A DNA stretch of 5,009 nucleotides, from assembly GCA_046582475.1 (NCBI GenBank), contig JAYGEH010000134.1, positions 1-5,009 of the forward strand. The letters are read 5' to 3'. The position numbers were made by a program, and so were the translations under genes. Source of the stretch: GCA-2687515 sp046582475 (GTDB taxonomy: Bacteria > Pseudomonadota > Alphaproteobacteria > Rhodospirillales > UBA2165). How positions within the stretch are numbered: the first letter of the stretch is position 1; each line of letters opens with the position of its first letter. Below, piece after piece: positions 1 to 4,758 of this stretch. The notes beneath the pieces were generated by a model, which saw only the letters and a list, made by a program, of their open reading frames with translations, had not been told where the DNA came from and did no database searches.

Positions 1-935
1 GGGCGGGACCAGGGGCAGACGGCGATGCAAATGCCGCAGCCATAGGTCTCGTTGAAGTACGGCACGCACGCGTCGAAGTCGACGTACCACTTCATCTCGC
101 CGCGCACCATCTGCTTTTCGGGCGCGATGGCATCCGGCGGACATGCCTGCTCGCAGAGCTTGCAATTCATGCAGAATTCGTCGACGCCGATCGGGTCAGG
201 CGCGTCCGCGACCAACGGCAAGTCCGTCAGCACACTTGCCAGCCGGAACGAGGAGCCGTAGGTCCGGTTGATGATCGAGCCGTGCTTGCCCAACTCGCCG
301 AAGCCGCAGGCGAGCGCCGCGGGGATCATAGGCATCTTGCCGGCGATCGGCCCGCCCTCGGGTTCAGCCCGATAGCCGCGCGCCAAAATCCAATCGGCCA
401 CGCCGCGCGCCACCCGCGTGCCACGATTGTATTGCCGCATCACCTCGATGACGCTTTCCGGCTCGGGCGCCCTGGCAAGCTCGGCGTGGTTCATCTCGAC
501 ACCGAAGACGACAATCCAGGGCAGGTCGTTCTCATAGCCCTCGTAGATCCATTGGGGCTCGATCCGGGCGATGCCCACGAGGTCGGCTTCGTTGCCGAGC
601 GCGATTTCCTTCACCCGGGTCGACCAGCTCTCGGGCGTATCTTCTTCGCGCACGGGGTCCATCGTGGCGCGCTGCTTGTCGCCCCGGCCGCCGAGTGTGG
701 TGTTCATATCGGCGATGACGGGCACTTCTCGGCTCGATTTCCTGAGCATCCAGGTTTGCACGTCGGCGAAGGGATGCTGGCGCCGGGGCGGGTGCCAATA
801 AATCGCCGACGGTTGCCGCCGCGTGGTCTCATCAAGGCCGTTGATGTCGTTTCCCGAGATGTCCGGCCAGAGGGCGCGCTGCTCTTCCGAGACGAACGGC
901 TCAATTGACTCTCCGGCGTAGCTTCTTCCCGTCAT
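1..935 (-). CDS. Reductive-dehalogenase-like 4Fe-4S protein (3' end outside window)
   Basis: The first 311 codons are present and open to the left edge, so the C-terminus is missing. Two ferredoxin-type motifs are visible: CMNCKLCEQACP at residues 255-266 (CxxCxxCxxxCP), then C290 followed by CGICIAVCP at 300-308. The spacing, with KWYVDFDAC before C290, is the arrangement of reductive dehalogenases (RdhA) rather than of the epoxyqueuosine reductase QueG. Upstream lie GFGELGKHGSIIN (211-223) and YGSSFRLASVLTDLPL (226-241), also typical of the RdhA/QueG corrinoid fold. Characterised members use cobalamin and two 4Fe-4S clusters for reductive removal of halogen; the substrate here cannot be told. 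There is no twin-arginine leader or membrane segment, so it should be cytoplasmic, like the non-respiratory types. ATG at 935 is chosen because AGGAG lies 7 nt upstream. No rdhB-like anchor gene is in the window. Family assignment is fairly sure; dehalogenase activity is inference. Confidence 0.8.
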   Translation of the reverse strand, partial: MTGRSYAGESIEPFVSEEQRALWPDISGNDINGLDETTRRQPSAIYWHPPRRQHPFADVQTWMLRKSSREVPVIADMNTTLGGRGDKQRATMDPVREEDTPESWSTRVKEIALGNEADLVGIARIEPQWIYEGYENDLPWIVVFGVEMNHAELARAPEPESVIEVMRQYNRGTRVARGVADWILARGYRAEPEGGPIAGKMPMIPAALACGFGELGKHGSIINRTYGSSFRLASVLTDLPLVADAPDPIGVDEFCMNCKLCEQACPPDAIAPEKQMVRGEMKWYVDFDACVPYFNETYGCGICIAVCPWSR

Positions 936-1159
936 GGCAATTCTCCTGCTGTCGTCGACAATAGCGGGAATCCGAATTTCGTCAAAACGCAAGCCGTGGG
1001 TTACCTGGTCGTCGACGGTGCCATCTTCGAATCGAATGCATGAAAGATCGTAGGTTCGCCGAGGCCGGAACAGTATGACTGCAGAAAGGAGGCGGTTCCC
1101 TTTGCAGTGGTCCGGTGGCACAATTTTCTCGAGTTTGAGAGTCAACCGGGAAACTTCGG
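936..1159. other. Divergent intergenic region between the Rdh-like gene and the GNAT/zinc-ribbon frame
   Basis: This 224-nt stretch must hold the promoters of two genes pointing away from each other, but I see no convincing -35/-10 pair on either strand. An orphan Shine-Dalgarno-like GAAAGGAGG is at 1084-1092, too far from ATG 1160 to serve it. A plus-strand frame from 1044 to a TGA at 1161-1163 reads like protein (containing VVRWHNFLEFESQ) and its stop overlaps the next start as ATGA, but it has no ATG. It may be a gene remnant or chance. Confidence 0.4.
943..947 (-). promoter_or_regulatory. Ribosome binding site of the reductive-dehalogenase-like gene
   Basis: On the minus strand AGGAG stands 7 nt before ATG 935. 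It decides this start, because the same frame stays open for a long way upstream without another start that has a good Shine-Dalgarno sequence. Confidence 0.6.
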
Positions 1160-1693
1160 ATGAATGTACGGCCCGCCACGAAGAGCGATATTTCGGCGAT
1201 CGTCCGCCTGCTCGCGGACGATCCCTTGGGCACTGGGCGCGAGCGCTTCGACGATCCTCTGCCCCAGGCCTATTACGACGCCTTCGATGCCATAACGAAG
1301 CAGGCGGGCAACCAAGTCCTGGTCGCGGTCGAGTCGGAGGGCGTGGTCGGATGCTTGCATTTGACTTTCATATCCAAGACCTTGCCGCCGATGGTTCCGA
1401 TCAGGTTCCAGATCATGCTAACCTCAGATGTTATGAATGGTGCAGCGACGCTTCAAGATGTTTTGGGCCGATACGAACTCAATTGCTCTTGCGAGGATTG
1501 CGCCCACTGCGTTCGCCTAGTGACCGAAGAGCTGATCGAGAAATTCGGGCCGGAATACGAAATCCCAAATCTTAAAAAGCACTTCAAATGCTCTAGATGC
1601 GGATCACCAAGCGGCGTTGTGGTCCACCTCGCAATTATCGACCGTCCGATAGCGGATGAAGACGTCATCAGTTATATCCGCCCTCGTTCGTAA
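1160..1693 (+). CDS. Chimeric frame: truncated GNAT acetyltransferase N-terminus joined to a CxxC zinc-ribbon protein
   Basis: The 177-residue frame has two unrelated halves. Residues 1-72 match the start of a GNAT N-acetyltransferase: MNVRPATKSDISAIVRLLAD, then the strand pair LVAVESEGVVGCLHLTF. The acetyl-CoA loop (Q/RxxGxG/A), which should follow, is absent, so acetyltransferase activity is not expected. From about residue 76 the sequence is a small zinc-ribbon protein with C109, C111, C114, C117 and the knuckle CSRCGS at 144-149; I associate this layout with short alphaproteobacterial proteins of unknown function. Base composition turns AT-richer near 1365-1390, where homology switches. 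Two readings are possible: a deletion fused two genes in frame, or the zinc ribbon is a separate gene starting at ATG 1391, 1415 or 1433, with 1160-1375 a dead GNAT fragment. None of these starts has a strong ribosome binding site. Its stop codon is part of the next gene's ribosome binding site. Confidence 0.6.
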   Translation: MNVRPATKSDISAIVRLLADDPLGTGRERFDDPLPQAYYDAFDAITKQAGNQVLVAVESEGVVGCLHLTFISKTLPPMVPIRFQIMLTSDVMNGAATLQDVLGRYELNCSCEDCAHCVRLVTEELIEKFGPEYEIPNLKKHFKCSRCGSPSGVVVHLAIIDRPIADEDVISYIRPRS

Positions 1694-1698
1694 GGAGG
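1691..1698 (+). promoter_or_regulatory. Stop codon/ribosome binding site overlap (TAAGGAGG)
   Basis: The TAA that ends the GNAT/zinc-ribbon frame is the first three bases of TAAGGAGG, a near-perfect Shine-Dalgarno sequence 5 nt before ATG 1704. This suggests translational coupling and fixes the start of the next small gene. Confidence 0.6.
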
Positions 1699-1703
1699 AT
1701 GCT

Positions 1704-1928
1704 ATGTGCTACCTGATGATTTGCGCCGTATTGTTGTTAGCGGCTTACGATTCAAAAAACCTATGCAACGGGGCTATGTTATCGATCAAGGAGGGCTTTC
1801 ACCCAAATTGGGGGAGCCGCGTTGAAATCTCCGACGGAAAAATTTACACATACCGCTGCGGGCAATACGACTCCCCCTACCCTCGCCCGCAGCCGAATAA
1901 CCCTGACATTTGGATACATATCCCATGA
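1704..1928 (+). CDS. Small hypothetical protein with hydrophobic N-terminus
   Basis: This 74-residue product is not recognised. It starts MCYLMICAVLLLAAYDSKN, a hydrophobic stretch of about 14 residues that could be a weak signal peptide or membrane anchor, although there is no basic residue before it. The remainder is polar, with cysteines at 2, 7, 21 and 52, and ends in a Tyr/Pro/Trp-rich tail (YDSPYPRPQP, then DIWIHIP). The frame is open further upstream to an ATG at 1656, but 1704 is preferred because TAAGGAGG lies 5 nt before it. Its TGA overlaps the ATG of the monooxygenase at 1925 as ATGA, so the two may be translationally coupled. Base composition is less GC-rich than the monooxygenase, in line with the preceding zinc-ribbon half. 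It could be a spurious frame between two genes; the strong ribosome binding site argues against that. Confidence 0.45.
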   Translation: MCYLMICAVLLLAAYDSKNLCNGAMLSIKEGFHPNWGSRVEISDGKIYTYRCGQYDSPYPRPQPNNPDIWIHIP

Positions 1929-3112
1929 CCAGCTCCGCGCTTTCCCTGATGCCGAACGACACGATGAAATACGGTATCTTCCTCGCCCCCTTCCACGATA
2001 TGAAGGAAAACCCGACGCAAGCGATGCAGCGCGATATGTGGCTGCTCGAATATCTAGACGAGTTGGGATATGCGGAAGCCTGGATTGGCGAGCACCATTC
2101 CGGCGGTTTCGAGATCATCGCTTGTCCGGAAGTGTTCATTGCGGCGGCGGCGGAGCGGACCAAACACATTAAGCTCGGCACGGGCGTTGCGTCATTACCC
2201 TATCATCATCCATTCATGGTGGCGGGCCGGGCGACGCAGCTCGACCACATGACGCGCGGGCGCTTCATGCTCGGTGTCGGCCCTGGCGCGTTGGTCGGCG
2301 ACGCCTATCGCATGGGAATCGATCCGGAGGCTCAGCGCCGCATGATGAACGAATCCCTCGACGTCATCGTGAAACTGATGGATGGCAAGACCGTCTCCAT
2401 GAAATCGGATTGGTTCGAGGCCAAGGACGCGCATCTGCAAATTCCACCCTTCACGACACCGCGTACCGAGATGGCGGTCGCCTGTGCGCGTTCGCCGTCG
2501 GGCGCGCTCGCGGCTGGCAAGCATGGTCTCGGCATGCTCTCCATCGGCGGCACGAATGATGAAGCGCTGCAGCATCATGCCAACAACTGGCGCATGTGTG
2601 AGGAAGCGGCGGCGGAACATGGCAAGACGGTCAGCCGCGAGAATTGGCGGCTCGTCACGTTGATGCACATCGCCGAGACGCGGGAGGAAGCCCGCAAGAA
2701 CGTGGAATTTGGCATCGAGGAGTACGCGACATATTTCAGGGATATCTCGACCTTCCCCATCGTCCCGCACGAGATCGAGAACGCTTATGAATATCTGACG
2801 GAGAATCGTATCGCCGTGATCGGTACGCCGGACGACGCCATCGAATATATTGAAACCCTGCTCGAAGGTTCTGGCGGGTTCGGTAGCCTGATGCAGTTGG
2901 CGCACAATTGGGCCGATTGGGAAGCGACGAAGCGGAACTACGAACTGATCGCCCGCTACGTGATGCCGCATTTCCAGAAATCGAACCTCGGTCGCACTTA
3001 CAGCTACAATTACAGCCGCGATAACAAAGACAAGTACCAGGGCCAAGCAGCGCAAGCGGTGCAGTCCGAGATCGACCGCTATCAAGCGAAGAAAGGCGAG
3101 GCTGCGGAGTAG
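1925..3112 (+). CDS. Luciferase-like (LLM class) flavin-dependent monooxygenase
   Basis: An intact 395-residue member of the bacterial luciferase superfamily, the group containing the Rhodococcus limonene 1,2-monooxygenase LimB. The first barrel strand is MKYGIFLAPF (14-23). EAWIGEHHSGG (51-61), KLGTGVASLPYHHP (83-96) and QLDHMTRGRFMLGVGPG (105-121) are the classic LLM flavin and active-site segments. Such enzymes insert oxygen with O2 and reduced FMN from a partner flavin reductase, which is not visible here. The substrate is unknown. The last ~30 residues are a charged tail (AAQAVQSEIDRYQAKKGEAAE) beyond the barrel. The start is uncertain: ATG 1925 overlaps the upstream stop as ATGA; TTG 1910 and ATG 1949 are also in frame; ATG 1964 begins exactly at MKYGIF and gives 382 residues, close to LimB as I remember it. 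None has a clear ribosome binding site. Codon use is GC-rich like the Rdh-like gene and unlike the AT-richer DNA just upstream. Confidence 0.9.
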   Translation: MTSSALSLMPNDTMKYGIFLAPFHDMKENPTQAMQRDMWLLEYLDELGYAEAWIGEHHSGGFEIIACPEVFIAAAAERTKHIKLGTGVASLPYHHPFMVAGRATQLDHMTRGRFMLGVGPGALVGDAYRMGIDPEAQRRMMNESLDVIVKLMDGKTVSMKSDWFEAKDAHLQIPPFTTPRTEMAVACARSPSGALAAGKHGLGMLSIGGTNDEALQHHANNWRMCEEAAAEHGKTVSRENWRLVTLMHIAETREEARKNVEFGIEEYATYFRDISTFPIVPHEIENAYEYLTENRIAVIGTPDDAIEYIETLLEGSGGFGSLMQLAHNWADWEATKRNYELIARYVMPHFQKSNLGRTYSYNYSRDNKDKYQGQAAQAVQSEIDRYQAKKGEAAE

Positions 3113-3248
3113 CGGTCCGGGCGTCCTTTGCCGCGACGCGCTTATTGTAGCGGCTGGTCATGAACTCGATCAGCTCGTCGGTCGGCATTTCACCGTCCGG
3201 CAGACTGGGCGTCTGGAAGCCGTCGACGTCGTCGACGATACCTGGCCG
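3113..3248 (-). pseudogene. Coding-like minus-strand fragment, possible C-terminal gene remnant
   Basis: Between the monooxygenase stop and the Sel1 gene, one minus-strand frame reads like a real protein for about 45 codons: GIVDDVDGFQTPSLPDGE, then MPTDELIEFMTSRYNKRVAA. An in-frame stop lies just upstream (3249-3251), and downstream the frame passes without a stop into the antisense of the monooxygenase. It therefore has neither a proper start nor its own end. I do not recognise the family. It may be the remnant of a convergent gene cut at both sides, or chance open frame in GC-rich DNA. Confidence 0.3.
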
Positions 3249-3256
3249 TCATAACC

Positions 3257-3745
3257 ATGTTGATCCTCGCGCTTGCGATTGCGCAGCCCGTCGCAGCGCA
3301 GAGCTTTAAGCCGGACTGGGACGCTGGCCATGCCGCATTTAAGCAAAAGGACTATGCAACGGCGCTTAGGCACTGGCGGCCACTCGCCAAGCAGGGCGAT
3401 GCCGATGCGCAGTTATGGCTCGGCTCGATGTACGAGTATGGCTGGGGCGTTACCAAAGACCTCAAGAAAGCCGTCCGCTGGTATCGCCTTGCCGCCAAGC
3501 AGGGCCGTGCCCATGTGCAGGTCTTCCTCGGCGAGATGTACCGCGATGGCCTTGGCGTCGTGCAGGACCTCGTCATGGCTTACGTCTGGTATAGCGTCTC
3601 CATCGCAAATGGCAGCAACTGGCCCCCGGAAAACCGCGATAAGATCCTAGCGAGGCTCAACTCCTCAGAGCGCAAGCTGGCCCTCGAGCTATCCAAGCGC
3701 TGCTTCAAGAAGCCAGAAAAGTGTCCCGAATATAGCGACGACTAA
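3257..3745 (+). CDS. Exported Sel1-repeat (TPR-like) protein
   Basis: The 162-residue protein carries Sel1-like repeats, helical hairpins that mediate protein-protein contacts. After a signal-like leader MLILALAIAQPVAAQS (likely cleavage after VAA or AAQ) comes a TPR-like opening (DAGHAAFKQKDYATALRHWRPLAKQG, given here as residues 22-47 in family terms), then one clear repeat at 48-83 (AQLWLGSMYEYGWGV, AVRWYRLAA) and a second at 84-120 (VQVFLGEMYRDGLGV, AYVWYSVS). The C-terminal helix has C149 and C156, which could pair in the periplasm. ATG 3257 is the only standard start in the frame, and no ribosome binding site precedes it. The leader lacks the usual basic n-region, yet in-frame codons just upstream encode RRRYLAVIT, as if the true N-terminus had been lost or begins at a non-standard codon. 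Partner and pathway are unknown. Confidence 0.8.
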   Translation: MLILALAIAQPVAAQSFKPDWDAGHAAFKQKDYATALRHWRPLAKQGDADAQLWLGSMYEYGWGVTKDLKKAVRWYRLAAKQGRAHVQVFLGEMYRDGLGVVQDLVMAYVWYSVSIANGSNWPPENRDKILARLNSSERKLALELSKRCFKKPEKCPEYSDD

Positions 3746-3747
3746 CC

Positions 3748-3891
3748 TCACTTAGCAGACTGCAACGCCTTCGTTATAGCCCGGTCCATTTCACGCCCCA
3801 CAATCTTCGGCACGCTACGCCTAGCGCCAGCATCTTGGTGATTCCACCATTCTTGGCCTATGATCAGGCAATGACCCGCCCCGCCCTCATC
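3748..3891 (-). pseudogene. Coding-like minus-strand C-terminal fragment
   Basis: A minus-strand frame of 47 codons ends in a proper TGA (3748-3750) and reads like the C-terminus of a protein: HCLIIGQEWWNHQDAGARRS, then VPKIVGREMDRAITKALQ. It is blocked upstream by an in-frame TAG (3892-3894) and has no ATG before the WWNH segment, so any gene here has lost its beginning. The 5' end overlaps the start of the small lipoprotein gene on the other strand by about 20 nt. The basic, helical end would fit a phage or DNA-associated small protein, but I cannot name a family. Confidence 0.35.
3835..3864 (+). promoter_or_regulatory. Candidate sigma70-type promoter for a leaderless transcript
   Basis: TTGGTG (3835-3840) and TATGAT (3859-3864) are separated by 18 nt. 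The -10 box matches five of six consensus bases; the -35 box matches only its TTG. Transcription would begin about at the ATG at 3871, giving a leaderless mRNA for the small-gene train. Confidence 0.3.
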
Positions 3892-4005
3892 CTAGTTGCC
3901 GCCCTCGCCCTCACCGGCTGTGCTGATGTCGCCGCCAATGTTGCGATCAATGTCGCCTCGGTCCTAGCTGGGCAACCCGAGAAACTTTTGGGAGCTGGGC
4001 TATGA
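3871..4005 (+). CDS. Small lipoprotein (44 aa)
   Basis: The product is MTRPALILVAALALTGCADV followed by a short tail ending in LLGAGL. It is a compact lipoprotein signal: an arginine at position 3, a hydrophobic core, and the lipobox LTGC with C17 as the lipidated residue. Maturation by signal peptidase II would leave about 28 residues attached to the membrane, with alternating small hydrophobic residues (ANVAINVASVLAG). No family is recognised; size and form recall entericidins or phage Rz1-type lipoproteins, but there is no sequence match that I can point to. There is no clear ribosome binding site; a promoter-like element ends 6 nt before the ATG, so translation may be leaderless. The TGA overlaps the next start as ATGA (4002-4005). 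Confidence 0.6.
   Translation: MTRPALILVAALALTGCADVAANVAINVASVLAGQPEKLLGAGL
3990..3994 (+). promoter_or_regulatory. Ribosome binding site for the 76-aa gene, inside the lipoprotein gene
   Basis: GGGAG lies 7 nt before ATG 4002, within the last codons of the lipoprotein gene. Together with the 4-bp overlap it supports the start and coupled translation. Confidence 0.5.
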
Positions 4006-4232
4006 ATGACGAATCATTGAAGACAATAGATTTGCTACGGGAGAATTTCTTAGAGCTACAATCATTGATGACAGTCATAGAGTTTTCCTCTGAAAATGAC
4101 GCACTTTTTGAGAAGAGCATGGCCGATCTGGATCACCAATTTAAGAAGGACGTCCCTGAGTTAGATGTAGTGCGAGATTTGTTACTAACGGTCCTAGGTA
4201 TATTTGATAATATTGATGCTAGACAGGCGTGA
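4002..4232 (+). CDS. Small acidic hypothetical protein
   Basis: A 76-residue protein, not recognised. It is cysteine-free, clearly acidic (many Asp/Glu, few basic residues) and predicted mainly helical by eye: SLKTIDLLRENFLELQSLM, then ENDALFEKSMADLDHQFKK and a hydrophobic helix VVRDLLLTVLGIFDNI. There is no signal peptide or membrane anchor, so it should stay in the cytoplasm, unlike its neighbours. Small acidic helical proteins between exported products can be immunity or chaperone-like partners, but nothing in the sequence proves this. The start at 4002 is fixed by GGGAG 7 nt upstream and the ATGA overlap with the lipoprotein. Codon use (TTG, TTA, ATA, AGA) is more AT-rich than in the enzyme genes, which suggests acquisition from elsewhere. 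Confidence 0.6.
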   Translation: MNDESLKTIDLLRENFLELQSLMTVIEFSSENDALFEKSMADLDHQFKKDVPELDVVRDLLLTVLGIFDNIDARQA

Positions 4233-4237
4233 ATGTA

Positions 4238-4321
4238 ATGGACGTTATTGCAGTCACTTCGTTGTTGCCACCGCTTTATGAGTTGTTCGGTGGGCCGGCG
4301 TCGGAGGAGGATGTGAAATGA
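4238..4321 (+). CDS. Possible 27-residue peptide, coupled to the next gene
   Basis: The frame begins MDVIAVTSLLPPLYELFGG and ends PASEEDVK, 27 residues with a hydrophobic first half and an acidic end. It starts 5 nt after the previous stop and its TGA overlaps ATG 4318 as ATGA, so it exactly bridges the two neighbours. Its own ribosome binding site is weak, which would fit re-initiation after the preceding gene. Its Glu-Glu codons also supply the GGAGGAGG ribosome binding site of the next gene. It may be a real peptide, a translational coupler, or just spacer. Confidence 0.4.
   Translation: MDVIAVTSLLPPLYELFGGPASEEDVK
4303..4310 (+). promoter_or_regulatory. Strong ribosome binding site (GGAGGAGG)
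   Basis: GGAGGAGG ends 7 nt before ATG 4318 and fixes the start of the 116-aa secreted protein. It is the strongest ribosome binding site in the right half of the window. Confidence 0.65.
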
Positions 4322-4668
4322 CCCGCCTTATCCTGATAGCGACTGTGTTCATGCTGGTGAGTGGAAACGCGTCTTACGGAAAAACGTACACCGATTTTTT
4401 AAGTACTTCTTGCTCAGATTTTACCCATTTCTACGCTCGAAGCGGATTAGAGTGGAGAACCACCAAATCCAACGCCTTCCCAAGCTGGAAAAGTAAGCAG
4501 TTTGGGTATCGCCTCGACTACATATTTGGGTACATGACATACGCGACCAAGCATGTATTGCCCCCCAACGGCATTCTGGGGAAAGGTATGCGAATTGACC
4601 AGATTATATCTTGGATAGGCTCTTGGTGCCGAGATCATCCATCTGATCCCGTCACAGAATGCCGTTGA
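4318..4668 (+). CDS. Small secreted hypothetical protein
   Basis: A 116-residue protein with a good Sec signal peptide: MTRLILIATVFMLVSGNASYG, with cleavage likely after SYG (residue 21). The mature part of about 95 residues begins KTYTDFLSTSCSDF and contains C32, C104 and C115, many aromatic residues, a GYRLDYIFGYMTYA segment and a closing WIGSWCRDHPSD. The order 'FL..C', 'GY', then 'WC..HP' resembles the general layout of small periplasmic HdeA/HdeB-like or Rap1a/Tai-like proteins, but the cysteine pattern is incomplete and I would not assign either family. It starts at a strong GGAGGAGG site and overlaps the 27-residue frame by 4 bp, so it belongs to the same coupled set. Codon use is AT-rich compared with the monooxygenase. 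Confidence 0.65.
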   Translation: MTRLILIATVFMLVSGNASYGKTYTDFLSTSCSDFTHFYARSGLEWRTTKSNAFPSWKSKQFGYRLDYIFGYMTYATKHVLPPNGILGKGMRIDQIISWIGSWCRDHPSDPVTECR

Positions 4669-4758
4669 TGCGTTCATAGCATAGTGAATGTCACTGCACC
4701 TGATGCAGCCGATCCATCCGCGCCGCCGATATCTCGGCCGCGATAGACGGGTAATCTG
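4669..4758. repeat. Short gap with two small inverted repeats
   Basis: CTGCA-5 nt-TGCAG (4694-4708) and GCCGA-TATC-TCGGC (4725-4738) can each form a 5-bp hairpin. Neither is followed by a T-run, so they are poor terminators. The stretch 4701-4746 is much richer in GC than its flanks. On the minus strand it reads YPSIAAEISAARMDRLHQVQ and then a stop (4691-4693), a further possible gene remnant. Confidence 0.3.

Noticed and set aside
282..908. Long plus-strand open frame of 208 codons
   Set aside because: It is antisense to the reductive-dehalogenase-like gene, which has clear motifs and a ribosome binding site; GC-rich genes commonly leave the opposite strand open.
1..935. Epoxyqueuosine reductase QueG
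   Set aside because: QueG shares the corrinoid/4Fe-4S plan, but the KWYVDFDAC...CGICIAVCPW arrangement and the long N-terminal region fit RdhA-like proteins better.
1142..1360. Minus-strand 72-codon frame
   Set aside because: Antisense to the GNAT fragment, no ribosome binding site.
1075..1575. Plus-strand 166-codon frame following an ATG at 1075
   Set aside because: Its translation is arginine-rich shadow of the GNAT half and has no family features; the 1160 frame carries the recognisable domains.
2195..3085. Minus-strand open frame of 296 codons
   Set aside because: It lies wholly antisense to the conserved monooxygenase and shows no domain or ribosome binding site.
3130..3154. GCCGC/GCGGC inverted repeat after the monooxygenase as a terminator
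   Set aside because: Stem of 5 bp with a 15-nt loop and no T-run.
2736..3188. Minus-strand frame starting MPTDELIEF as a complete 150-codon gene
   Set aside because: Only the part outside the monooxygenase reads like protein; the rest is antisense. It is reported as a fragment only.
951..3236. Repeated GTCGTCGAC (951-959, 1008-1016, 3228-3236) as operator sites
   Set aside because: GTCGAC also occurs inside coding DNA (for example 78-83 and 180-185), as expected from Val-Asp codons in GC-rich DNA; spacing and flanks are not conserved.
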